Of a DNA stretch of 64,000 nucleotides, positions 15,130-23,549 are shown piece by piece. Numbering within the stretch: position 1 is the first letter of the stretch; the number at the start of each line of letters is the position of its first letter. Made by a program: the position numbers and the translations under genes. The notes below the pieces were generated by a model that worked only from the letters and a program-made list of their open reading frames with translations, did no database searches and was not told the DNA's origin. This stretch comes from Teredinibacter turnerae T7901 (lineage in GTDB: Bacteria; Pseudomonadota; Gammaproteobacteria; Pseudomonadales; Cellvibrionaceae), in NCBI RefSeq assembly GCF_000023025.1, contig NC_012997.1, forward strand, positions 1,844,764 to 1,908,763, read 5' to 3'.

Positions 15130-15244
15130 CAAACCGTTCAAGGCGCCAGCGGGGCTGGCTGGGACCTCCACTGCGTCGCTTATTTTGTGCTTTAATAGCA
15201 CAAAATAAACAACTACGTTACGGCCCCTTAACGGGGCGTTGAAG
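15124..15244 (+). repeat. attC site truncated at its core by an IS1182-like element
   Basis: R'' GTATAAC (15124) is the exact complement of GTTATAC at 14741. The R' now reads GTTGAAG at 15238: only its GTT is original, and GAAG is the first four bases of the IS. Confidence 0.88.
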
Positions 15245-16970
15245 CTGTCGAAAAACTCAAAAAATCATCAAAAACCTGCAGAACAGAAGCTTCTAAAGGG
15301 TTAAAATAGACTCTACCGCCGCTTAACGGAGTCTGGCATGGCGCATTACAAACAAGGTAATGATAAACAGGGGGTATTTTTCGCTGTTATTCCCGAGGAA
15401 CAAATAACAGAGGGCAGCTTTGAGGCGACAGTCTGCTTGATTGTCGATCATGTGCTAGATCTCTCGTCGTTTGAAAGCGATTTTAACAACGATGCGGGTG
15501 GCGCTTCTGCATACAGCCCGGGAACTCTCCTCAAGATCATACTTTCTGCGTATCATCGCGGAATAACCAGCAGCCGTAAAATCGAACATTTGTGCCGATA
15601 CAATACAGTGTTCATGGCACTCTCTGGTTTTCTCACCCCGGATCATTCCACTATCGCCGCGTTTGTTTCAAAGAACCCTCAACGACTTGAAGGCATATTT
15701 ATAGAAATCGTGTTGCAGTGTGACTACCTGGGCCTGATTGGTGGTGACACACTGGCATTGGATGGCTGTAAAATTCCCTCAAACGCCTCGAAGGAATGGT
15801 CGGGAACTAAGGCCGACTTCACGAAGAAACATCAAAAAATTCAACGTGCGGTAAGGCGGGTGATGGCACGGCATCGTCAAGAAGATGCTGAGGGCGTGGT
15901 GAACACCCCGGTGCGTGAAAAAGAAGAAAAGCAGATAGAAAAACTCAAACGCATCAATAAAAAGCTAAAAACCGCCCTCAGTGATATGGTGGATAAACGG
16001 GGGCATAACGGAAAAGTTCGTAAGACCAACCTCACCGACCCTGATAGCGCCAATATGATGTCCGGTAACGGTGGTGCCTTACAAGGGTACGTCGGTTTGG
16101 CCGCAACCGATAAACTGAACCAGGTCATTGTCAATGCTGATGTAACTGGTGATAGCGAACAATCCAAGCTCCAACCCATGATTGATAAACTCCATGCATC
16201 CGACAGGCTAGATGGTTGCCAACTGCTGGCAGATGCTGGGTTTCATAGCGGGGTGAATTTAGACTATTGCGCAGAGAAAGGCGTCGATGCCTATATTGCG
16301 GATACCCTCTATCGTAAACGCGATGCGAGGTTTGTGGATCACCAAGATAAAAAGCCGAAGGCAAGGAAACAGAAATACTTTCAATCGAGTGACTTCGAGT
16401 ATGACCCGCAGGCACAACGCTGTTGGTGCCCAGCGGGAAAAGAACTCTGGCTTTGCTCCTCTGGATATCAAAACAAAGGCGTCGAGTACATTCGCTTTGA
16501 AGGTTACCTCAACGACTGTAAAAACTGCGCGATGCAAGCCCAGTGTTTACGTAATGGGGTCAAAGACCGCGGCAGACAGGTGAGTATCCGCAAAGACACC
16601 CCTAAAAACAACAGTCGCGCCATTGATCGAATGAAACGCAAAATGGACAGTCCCGAAGGTAGAGCCATCTATTCGGATCGCATTGGTATTGTCGAACCCG
16701 TATTTGCGCATATGAAACACATAATGGGGTTGCGTTGGTTTAGCTTGAGGAGCCTTAAAAAGGTGTCCGGACAATGATATTTATTCTGTGCGGTACATAA
16801 CTTGGTAAAGATACAAAAATATGGGAGCTATGCCCGATGAAGGGTAACTATTTTTTAAAAAATGAACGCAAATAACGTCGCAACCGATATTTTTTAGCAG
16901 CCGCTTAAAAATATCGGTTGCCTAAAATTATCCGCGGGGTATACGTATGTCGGTGTTATTCGACAGCCTC
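15241..16970 (+). mobile_element. IS1182-like insertion sequence, copy 1 (1730 bp), inserted at an attC core
   Basis: Terminal inverted repeats are GAAGCTGTCGAAAAAC (left, 15241) and the complement of GAGGCTGTCGAATAAC (right, ending 16970), with 2 mismatches in 16. GTT stands on both sides (15238-15240 and 16971-16973). The right GTT continues as GTTAGAT, whose exact complement ATCTAAC is the R'' of the next cassette at 17457. The element therefore split an attC junction precisely after GTT. Confidence 0.88.
15338..16777 (+). pseudogene. IS1182-like transposase, ended early by a stop codon
   Basis: The 479 residues begin MAHYKQGNDKQGVFFAVIPEEQ, with a DUF772-type N-terminal domain (about 20-115) and a DDE domain including LALDGCKIPSNASKEW, QLLADAGFHSG and, near the C-terminus, IGIVEPVFAHMKHIMGLRWF. 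Compared with copy 2, TGG is changed to TGA at 16775, which removes the last 23 or so residues (YLFCAVHNLVKIQKYG...). That tail follows the catalytic Glu region and its loss probably inactivates the enzyme, but this is not certain. A GGAGTC ribosome site precedes the ATG. Confidence 0.82.
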
Positions 16971-16991
16971 GTTAGATATGGAAAGAGCAAA

Positions 16992-17462
16992 ATGATTATT
17001 CGAGTTGCTTCGTTAAAAGACATGGAAGAGATATGCGATCTTTCCAATGAAATTAATAATATGCACTGTGAACGTATGCCTATTGATTTCAAGCCACCAG
17101 ATTCGAGAATGAGGGATGCTCCGCATTGGAAAACGTATATTGATGATTCAGATGGAATAATATACGTAGCTGAATATGAAGGGAAAGTCGTAGGCGCTAT
17201 TTGCGCTAAATGTATTCTCAATACCATTGTGCCTTTTATCTATCATCGAAAAAAATGCCATATAGGTACCATTGTGGTTTCGAATAAGCACATTCGAACA
17301 GGCATAGGAAAATTATTGATGAAAAAAATTGAAAACTTTGCAAAAGAGCAAGGCTGCGAAGAGATATGCCTTGAGGTCATGAAGTTTAATATTGAAGCAC
17401 AACAATTTTATTTTTCATTGGGGTATGATGAACTCTCAATAAAAATGAGAAAAAATATCTAA
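16992..17462 (+). CDS. GNAT-family N-acetyltransferase (cassette gene)
   Basis: The 156-aa protein is read from the ATG at 16992 (MIIRVASLKDMEEICDLSNE). A longer frame from 16947 starts inside the IS and is rejected. The GNAT fold is clear: IGTIVVSNKHIRTGIGKLLMKKIENFAKEQGC carries the acetyl-CoA pyrophosphate-binding RxxGxG-type motif. It is followed by ICLEVMKFNIEAQQFYFSLGYDE, the usual N...A..FY...GF/Y end. The substrate cannot be predicted. The IS now forms the upstream part of this cassette, so expression may depend on the IS. Confidence 0.87.
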   Translation: MIIRVASLKDMEEICDLSNEINNMHCERMPIDFKPPDSRMRDAPHWKTYIDDSDGIIYVAEYEGKVVGAICAKCILNTIVPFIYHRKKCHIGTIVVSNKHIRTGIGKLLMKKIENFAKEQGCEEICLEVMKFNIEAQQFYFSLGYDELSIKMRKNI

Positions 17463-17573
17463 CAAGGCGCTGCAGCCGAGCTGCATTGCGCCGCTTTGGG
17501 TTGTGGGTTCGCTGCGCTCATTCTCCCACAACCCAATGCTCTGCAACGCAGCCGTCTGAGCGCGGCGTTATGA
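17457..17573 (+). repeat. attC site
   Basis: R'' ATCTAAC (17457) is the exact complement of GTTAGAT at 16971, across the IS insertion. R' GTTATGA at 17567. Arms GCATTGCGCCGCTTTGGGTTG and CAACCCAATGC pair. Confidence 0.9.
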
Positions 17574-17598
17574 GCTTTCCTAAATCGAAGATTGAGCC

Positions 17599-17943
17599 AT
17601 GAAAATATTTGTTGTATTAATGCTTTTTACCCATTTTTTGCTCGGTTTCTTCTTTTGTACATGGATTGCGAAAAGGGGGGAGGCTAGTGTCCGTTGGTTT
17701 GTTAGAGTTCTCGTAAGTCTAGGTACTTCTATTTTGTCTATTCCTCTTGCTGTTGGAGCTTTTGCGTACACTCCAGGGTTAAGAGATTTGCCTGGTAGCT
17801 TTATGGAAGGCGCATTGTTTGTTACTTTTCCCTTATTTTTCGCCGTTTTTAGTCTTTTATACTATTTAGTTGCTAAAGGTATATACACGCTTCTTGGCAA
17901 GCTCGGCTATGTGGAGTGCCCGAAACTTGGTTCATGCTCATAA
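17599..17943 (+). CDS. Three-helix membrane protein of unknown function (cassette gene)
   Basis: The 114-aa protein has hydrophobic segments at about 3-22, 36-58 and 72-95, a positively charged first loop (KRGEASVRWFVR) and a short tail with two Cys (YVECPKLGSCS). The start ATG is 25 bases after R'. The stop codon overlaps R''. No family is recognised. Confidence 0.7.
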   Translation: MKIFVVLMLFTHFLLGFFFCTWIAKRGEASVRWFVRVLVSLGTSILSIPLAVGAFAYTPGLRDLPGSFMEGALFVTFPLFFAVFSLLYYLVAKGIYTLLGKLGYVECPKLGSCS

Positions 17944-18069
17944 CAAGGCCAATCAGCACTGCCCACTTCGTGGGCTGGACAGCTTACACTCCGTACCTTT
18001 TGTGTTCGCTGCGCTCAGTGTTTCACAAAAGGTACTCCATGTAATCTGCCGCTGTTGGCGGCGTTATAA
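17938..18069 (+). repeat. attC site
   Basis: R'' TCATAAC (17938) is the exact complement of GTTATGA at 17567. R' GTTATAA at 18063. Nearly the same stem as the attC at 6316, which also precedes a family B copy. Confidence 0.9.
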
Positions 18070-18373
18070 AGCGTCGAATACGTTAAATTCGAGGCGCTAT
18101 GTTTTGGTTAAGCGTTGTCGGGTAGTTAGGGATTTGGTGGCTCAAATTAGAGATTTACTTGCTGTAACTTGAAGGGTTTTTAACGTGGTTCTAGTCTCGG
18201 AGAGAGCGGTAGCTGCTAATTGGTACCGGTTTTTCTTCTCACAGTTGTTTTGGCGTTAACAAATAATTGATGGTTTTGCGTGGTGTTCTCATCGCGCATT
18301 TAAAGTGAGTGGTTATTTTAAATATGTCGCAGAGTCATTTGGTCGCAATCGTTAGGGCTTGTCGCGTAAGCTG
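18064..18373 (+). repeat. Gene-less cassette family B, copy 3
   Basis: The most diverged family B copy. The pre-attC hairpin is GCTT-GTCGCGT-AAGC. The block before it reads CGC-ATTTAAA-GTG, where copies 1-2 have CAC-ATTTAAA-GTG. Its start can fold AGCGTCGAAT against ATTCGAGGCGCT. No conserved gene. Confidence 0.78.
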
Positions 18374-18454
18374 TTATAACAATTACAGCCACCAGACCCA
18401 GGAACCTAACCCGATAATGCACACACCTCCATATAACTTTGTTGGAGGTGACAA

Positions 18455-18790
18455 ATGGCCAGAAGAAAACATTACAACTCATATGATGACGATTTCAAGG
18501 CGACAGCGGTAGCGCTAACGGAAATTCCTGGGGTGCAAGCAAACCATGTTGCTGAAGCGCTCGATATTCATGAAGTGATGCTATATCGTTGGCGAATGGA
18601 AATGCGACGAGGGCAGATTAGGGTGAAAAAGAAAAATATACAGATAGATCCAGATATTAAATCGGAGTTGAAAAGGCTGCGTAAGCTGGAGCGGGAGCAC
18701 AATCTCTTGCAAGAAGAGCACGCCCTTTTAAAAAAAGCCATCCAGCACTCTTTGCAAAAAAAAGAGAAATCTTTGAATTCATCGACCTAA
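18455..18790 (+). CDS. IS3-family transposase OrfA (copy 2)
   Basis: The 111-aa product is identical to that of 939-1274: N-terminal helix-turn-helix and a C-terminal leucine-zipper-like helix, followed by the A-run slip site that allows the -1 shift into orfB. It is the regulatory and end-binding half of the element. Confidence 0.92.
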   Translation: MARRKHYNSYDDDFKATAVALTEIPGVQANHVAEALDIHEVMLYRWRMEMRRGQIRVKKKNIQIDPDIKSELKRLRKLEREHNLLQEEHALLKKAIQHSLQKKEKSLNSST

Positions 18791-18816
18791 ATAAGTCGCA
18801 GCACAGCATTGCGCTA

Positions 18817-19623
18817 ATGTGCAGGTTGTATGGTGTAAGCAGACACGGTTACAACAGTTGGCGACGAAGGGGCGAGAGTAGGCGTAAGCGGGAAGATAGC
18901 GAGATCTACTCACTGATTAACCGTATTTTTCAAAAGCACCAAGGATGCTACGGAAGCCCGAAGATAACGCAGGAGCTACGCAAACAGGGGGTCAATGTAG
19001 GTCAGAAAAGGGTGGCCAGGCTCATGCAGGAGCACGGACTAAAGGCTGTAAAGGCCAGAATGTACAGGACAAAGGCTTATCAGCATGTATTTCAGAAAGC
19101 GAGCCCTAACCGAATAAAGGATTTTACCCCAACGGGAATTAATCAGCTTTGGGTAGCAGACGTGACCTATATCCGCATGCCAGATGAAAGCTGGCAATAC
19201 CTATCGGTCATCATGGATCGCTACAGTCGTCGAATAATAAGTTGGTCTCTTGGAGAAAATCGTACAGCGGAATTGACGAGCAACACCCTTGCGAGGGCAA
19301 TGCGGAATCGCAAAGGCGCGAAAAACGTTATTCTGCATTCAGACAAAGGGATAGAATATATCGCAACATCATTTAGAAGAAAGCTACACCACTACGGCAT
19401 ACAGCAAAGCATGAATGGTGTTAAGCAAATGAATGACAATGCGCATATCGAGTCTTTCTTTCAGGATTTTAAAACAGAAAGAATTAAGAGGAAGGCTTTT
19501 AATACGGTAGATGAGTTGAGGGGAATAATCAGCGAATACATGCGCTACTACAACCATGAGCGTTCGCATTCGGTGATTGGGTATATATCACCCGCTAAAT
19601 TTGAGAGTAGAATAGCGGTTTAA
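18817..19623 (+). CDS. IS3-family transposase OrfB (copy 2)
   Basis: The 268-aa product is identical to that of 1301-2107, with D115, D176 and E212 intact at DD(35)E spacing. It is probably made as an OrfAB fusion from 18455. Two intact identical copies in direct orientation, 16.3 kb apart, can recombine and delete the cassettes between them. Confidence 0.93.
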   Translation: MCRLYGVSRHGYNSWRRRGESRRKREDSEIYSLINRIFQKHQGCYGSPKITQELRKQGVNVGQKRVARLMQEHGLKAVKARMYRTKAYQHVFQKASPNRIKDFTPTGINQLWVADVTYIRMPDESWQYLSVIMDRYSRRIISWSLGENRTAELTSNTLARAMRNRKGAKNVILHSDKGIEYIATSFRRKLHHYGIQQSMNGVKQMNDNAHIESFFQDFKTERIKRKAFNTVDELRGIISEYMRYYNHERSHSVIGYISPAKFESRIAV

Positions 19624-19756
19624 CAAACAGGTGTGTGCAAAAGCGGGTTAGGTTCCCCCACACTGCTACGCTTGTTTTTGTGCATTCGCTGCGCTCAATA
19701 TTGCACAAAACCAAGCTCCACTGTGTGGGCGGGTGCTGTAGGCGTTAGGCAAAGCT

Positions 19757-20335
19757 ATGAATCAAGAAGAATTTACAATAGGAGTTCCTAGGTTTCTTTC
19801 GGTAATAGAATTAGCTTACTTGTCCGAGTCTATAACAATGGCTGAGAAAATTTTCAATAAAAAAATTGCTTCCACCGATGGAGACGTAGATAAAATTGGA
19901 AATATTAATGCCGCAAGGCAGAGCCTATATGGGTCAACCTTCGTAAGTGCTATTGCCTGCTTCGAACAAGCCCTTGATGAATATTGCATAATGCTAGCAA
20001 AGAAAGAAGGCTCTCCTTGGAGGCCGAGCGATCTGAAAGATCGGGGAATAAAACGTTCAATTAAGTTTTTAAAGAAGGCATTTGGTCGGGCTCTTTCGGA
20101 GAGTCAGGAGCCGTGGATTACTATCTTTGCATTAATTGGGCTTCGGAATCACATCGTGCATTTTGGGTCAACACTCACTGATTCATCAGAACATTTAAAA
20201 TTGTACAAGTCGTTAAGTAACGAAGATTATGTAACGTTTAAAGATGTTATTTGCTTTAATGTTACTCAGCTCGAAAAAGTATTTCGTATTATTATGAATG
20301 GCTTTCATAATTTTACGGGTACGAGAGGTTCCTAA
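19757..20335 (+). CDS. HEPN-like domain protein, candidate RNase/defence or toxin (cassette gene)
   Basis: The 192-aa all-helical protein starts 7 bases after R'. Residues 60-80 (GSTFVSAIACFEQALDEYC) form the first long HEPN-type helix. Residues 124-136 (ALIGLRNHIVHFG) carry R130-N-x-x-x-H135, the RNxxxH active-site motif of HEPN nucleases. Known HEPN proteins of this type act as metal-independent RNases in toxin-antitoxin, abortive-infection and CRISPR systems. No nucleotidyltransferase (MNT) antitoxin is encoded in this cassette, so any partner is elsewhere or absent. Function is inferred from the motif only. Confidence 0.7.
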   Translation: MNQEEFTIGVPRFLSVIELAYLSESITMAEKIFNKKIASTDGDVDKIGNINAARQSLYGSTFVSAIACFEQALDEYCIMLAKKEGSPWRPSDLKDRGIKRSIKFLKKAFGRALSESQEPWITIFALIGLRNHIVHFGSTLTDSSEHLKLYKSLSNEDYVTFKDVICFNVTQLEKVFRIIMNGFHNFTGTRGS

Positions 20336-20339
20336 AAAT

Positions 20340-20456
20340 GCCTAACAAGTTGCTGCACCTGACACATACTGCTACGTTCGTTTTGTGTCTGTCGCTGCGC
20401 TCCATTTTCACACAAAACGCTCTCCGCAGCATGTGCCGGTGAGCAAGGCGTTGAAG
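20340..20456 (+). repeat. attC site truncated at its core by an IS1182-like element
   Basis: R'' GCCTAAC (20340) is the exact complement of GTTAGGC at 19744. R' now reads GTTGAAG at 20450, with GAAG contributed by the IS, as at 15238. Confidence 0.88.
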
Positions 20457-22171
20457 CTGTCGAAAAACTCAAAAAATCATCAAAAACCTGCAGAACAGAA
20501 GTTTCTAAAGGGTTAAAATAGACCCCAACGCCGCTTAACGGAGTCTGGCATGGCGCATTACAAACAAGGTAATGATAAACAGGGGGAATTTGTCGCTGTT
20601 ATTCCCGAGGAACAAATAACAGAGGGCAGCTTTGAGGCGACAGTCTGCTTGATTGTCGATCATGTGTTAGATCTCTCCTCGTTTGAAAGCGATTTTAACA
20701 ACGATGCGGGTGGCGCATCGGCATACAGACCGGGCACTCTCCTCAAGATCATACTTTCTGCGTATCATCGCGGCATTACCAGCAGCCGTAAAATCGAACA
20801 TTTGTGCCGATACAACACGGTGTTCATGGTACTCTCTGGTTTTCTAACCCCGGATCATTCCACTATTGCAGCGTTTGTTTCAAAGAATCCACAGCGCCTT
20901 GAAGGCATATTTATAGAAATCGTGTTGCAGTGTGATTACCTGGGGCTGATTGGTGGCGACACTCTGGCATTGGATGGCTGCAAAATTCCCTCAAACGCCT
21001 CGAAGGAATGGTCGGGAACTAAGACCGACTTCACGAAGAAACATCAAAAAATTCAACGTGCAGTAAGGCGAGTGATGGCACGGCATCGTCAAGAAGACGC
21101 TCAGGGCGTGGTGAACACACCGGTGCGTGAAAAAGAAGAAAAACAGATAGCAAAACTCAAGCGCATCAATAAAAAGCTAAAAAATGCCCTCAGTGATATG
21201 GTGGATAAACGGGGGCATAACGGAAAAGTTCGTAAGACCAACCTCACCGATCCTGATAGCGCCAATATGATGTCCGGTAACGGTGGTGCGTTACAAGGGT
21301 ACGTCGGTTTGGCCGCGACCGATAAACTGAACCAGGTCATCGTTAATGCCGATGTAACCGGTGATAGCGAACAATCCACACTCAAGCCCATGATTGATAA
21401 ACTCCTTGCATCCGACAGGCTAGATGGCTGTCAACTGCTGGGTTTCATAGCGGGGCGAATTTAGACTATTGCGCAGAGAAAGGCGTCAATGCCTATATTG
21501 CGGATAACCTCTATCGTAAACGCGATGCGAGGTTTGTGGATCACCAAGATAAAAAGCCGAAGGTAAGAAAACAGAAATACTTTCAATCGAGTGACTTCGA
21601 CTATGACTCGCAAGCACAACGCTGTTGGTGTCCAGAGGGAAAAGAACTATGGCTTTGCTCCTCGGGATATCAAAGCAAAGGCGTCGAATACATTCGCTTT
21701 GAAGGTTACCTCAACGACTGTAAAAACTGCTCGATGCAAGCACAGTGTTTACGTAATGGGGTCGAAGACCGCGGCAGACAGGTGAGTATCCGCAAAGACA
21801 CCCCTAAAAACAATAGCCGCGCTATTGATCGAATGAAACGCAAAATGGACAGCCCCGAAGGTAGAGCCATCTACTCGGATCGCATTGGTATTGTCGAACC
21901 CGTATTTGCGCATATGAAACACATAATGGGGTTGCGTTGGTTTAGCTTGAGGAGCCTTAAAAAGGTGTCCGGACAATGGTATTTATTCTGTGCGGTACAT
22001 AACTTGGTAAAGATACAAAAATATGGGAGCTATGCCCGATGAAGGGTAACTATTTTTTAAAAATAGATGTAAATAACGTCGTGGCTGATATTTTTTAGCG
22101 GCGGCATAAAAATAACGGTTGTCTGAAATTACCCGATAGGTATACGTATGTCGGTGTTATTCGACAGCCTC
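20453..22171 (+). mobile_element. IS1182-like insertion sequence, copy 2 (1719 bp), inserted at an attC core
   Basis: Same terminal repeats as copy 1. GTT stands on both sides (20450-20452 and 22172-22174). The right GTT begins GTTATGC, whose exact complement GCATAAC is the next R'' at 22503. Overall about 95 percent similar to copy 1 by eye. Confidence 0.87.
20550..22042 (+). pseudogene. IS1182-like transposase, frameshifted by a 10-bp deletion
   Basis: The N-terminal part (20550-21464) is open to residue 304 and the C-terminal part (from about 21470, open reading from 21536 to 22042) is in another frame. Relative to copy 1, ten bases (CAGATGCTGG) are missing near 21440, between two CTGG direct repeats, which is a typical slippage deletion. 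The loss removes the LLADAGFHSG segment containing a presumed catalytic Asp. The C-terminus that copy 1 lacks is complete here (YLFCAVHNLVKIQKYGSYAR). Confidence 0.88.
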
Positions 22172-22185
22172 GTTATGCATAAAGC

Positions 22186-22470
22186 ATGAAAAGTATATAT
22201 ACAATTGTTGCTTTCCTCCTAGTCTGTTCTTGCACTGGTGGAAAAGTCGACTATGAGCTGATTAATATGGGTAACTCTTACCGCCTCAACGGAAAGATTG
22301 TCGATAATTTAAGGTTAGAGTTAGAAGGGTTAAATTGTACATCTGAAACAAAGTTTCATCTGGTTAACTACCCGTTAGCCCCTTATGAAACTGTTATTAA
22401 TGCAATCGATTTAATCGCAAGTTCCGGCTGTGGGGAGAACATCATTTTAAGTACAAGTAACGGCTATTAA
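22186..22470 (+). CDS. Putative small lipoprotein (cassette gene)
   Basis: The 94-aa protein starts 8 bases after R' of the cassette. The signal MKSIYTIVAFLLVCSC offers a lipobox ending at Cys14 or Cys16. The mature part is short and polar, with two further Cys (LNCTSET, SSGCGEN) that could form a disulfide. No family is recognised. IS1182-like copy 2 forms its upstream flank. Confidence 0.68.
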   Translation: MKSIYTIVAFLLVCSCTGGKVDYELINMGNSYRLNGKIVDNLRLELEGLNCTSETKFHLVNYPLAPYETVINAIDLIASSGCGENIILSTSNGY

Positions 22471-22502
22471 TAATTACAATGACTAGGAAATCCTAGTTCA
22501 TT

Positions 22503-22635
<133 letters not shown>

Positions 22636-22665
22636 TGATAAATGAAATTGGATAGAGTTTTGAAA

Positions 22666-23010
22666 ATGAAAAAATATATTTCTTTTATATTGGCTCTTTG
22701 TATTTCTGCAAAAGTAGTTGCGGGTACAGAAGCAGGATTAAAAATACTCAAAATCGGGGCATGGGCCCAAGGGAGCTCGACATTCTATATCAAAGTTGAC
22801 AGAACAGTTGGGCCGCAAGAGTGTCGAAGCGATCTTATAAAAGTCGATTTGGGCAGTGATTCTGATTCCGAGACAAATCTAATGTCTAAGAATATGGCGC
22901 GTTCAATGGCACTTGTTGGCTTGGCTTCAGGACTAGATGTCGAGTTGGTGCTCCCTGATCATTGTCTATATGGAAACCCAACCATCACACAGATCTGGTT
23001 AGCCAAGTAA
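22666..23010 (+). CDS. Small exported protein of unknown function (last clear cassette gene)
   Basis: Read from the ATG at 22666 (MKKYISFILALCISAKVVAG) it is 114 aa with a good signal peptide; an upstream ATG at 22642 would add eight residues before it. The mature domain alternates strands with conserved-looking Gly (GAWAQGSSTFYIKV), a Cys pair (ECRSDLI, DHCLYGN) and a short helix MARSMALVGLASG. This layout is frequent among small periplasmic cassette proteins. Function unknown. Confidence 0.7.
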   Translation: MKKYISFILALCISAKVVAGTEAGLKILKIGAWAQGSSTFYIKVDRTVGPQECRSDLIKVDLGSDSDSETNLMSKNMARSMALVGLASGLDVELVLPDHCLYGNPTITQIWLAK

Positions 23011-23201
23011 CTAACAGCCAGCAGGACCTTGCTATGGCATGATGGGTGGTAGTTTTAAATGTACTTCAGTAACTGCTGCGGTTGAAAATACATAAAGTCA
23101 GCCAACAGGATCTGAATTTCGGATCTTGGTTTTCGTGGCTAAACGCTCACTACCACAAAGCCGACCGTCTGCGCTCGGGTCGCTGCTGCATGGCGTTTTA
23201 C
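23009..23201 (+). repeat. Decayed attC remnants at the right edge of the array
   Basis: R'' AACTAAC (23009) begins a site (ACAGCCAGCAGGACC) that then loses similarity. A second degraded site runs from ACATAAA (23090) to GTTTTAC (23195), with recognisable AGTCAGCCAACAGGATCTG and CGCTCACTACCAC arms but broken cores. Confidence 0.7.
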
Positions 23202-23225
23202 CTCACTAGAGATGAGAATCAAAAA

Positions 23226-23549
23226 ATGACAATAGATATCGATCATTTGACGGAAGAGGAATTGGTTGAACTAAATCATCGTATTGTTGAGCGTCTGAAA
23301 TTCTTAGAGTCAATGAATACACATCATGAGATGATGCAGTTCAAACCAGGAGAGCAAGTGAGCTTTGAGCCGCCGGGTCGCGGTAGACAAATAGGCACCT
23401 TGGTAAAGTACAACAAAAAAACTGTGACAATAATCACTGAGTCAGGCCAAAAATGGAACGTATCGCCTCAATTGCTCAGCAAAGTAAAAAACAAAAAATC
23501 AAAGGGCAAAGTTGGTGATAAAGTCATCGACTTTCCGATAAAAAAGTAA
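23226..23549 (+). CDS. Conserved-looking small protein with SH3/KOW-like core
   Basis: The 107-aa product is read from the ATG at 23226 (MTIDIDHLTEEELVELNHRIVERLKFLES). The open frame extends left to 23082, but only through attC remnants. After a helical N-terminus, residues about 40-85 (FKPGEQVSFEPPGRGRQIGTLVKYNKKTVTIITESGQKWNVSP) look like a small SH3/KOW-type barrel that often binds nucleic acid or protein. A Lys-rich C-terminus supports nucleic-acid contact, as inference. It is either the last, immobilised cassette or the first chromosomal gene. Confidence 0.72.
   Translation: MTIDIDHLTEEELVELNHRIVERLKFLESMNTHHEMMQFKPGEQVSFEPPGRGRQIGTLVKYNKKTVTIITESGQKWNVSPQLLSKVKNKKSKGKVGDKVIDFPIKK

Larger units (their letters stand above)
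18401..19656 (+). mobile_element. IS3-family insertion sequence, copy 2 (1256 bp)
   Basis: Same ends and length as 885-2140. A 4-bp target duplication CCCA flanks it (18397-18400 and 19657-19660), showing a simple insertion into the stem of an attC. Confidence 0.94.
18374..19750 (+). repeat. attC site split by IS3 copy 2
   Basis: The left arm is 18374-18400 with R'' TTATAAC, the exact complement of GTTATAA at 18063. The right arm is 19657-19750 with R' GTTAGGC at 19744. Removing the IS and one CCCA copy restores a normal stem (CAGCCACC pairs with GGGTGCTG). Confidence 0.85.

Noticed and set aside
16947-16991. Longer N-terminus of the GNAT gene
   Set aside because: These codons belong to the right end of the IS element; the GNAT fold starts at the ATG at 16992.
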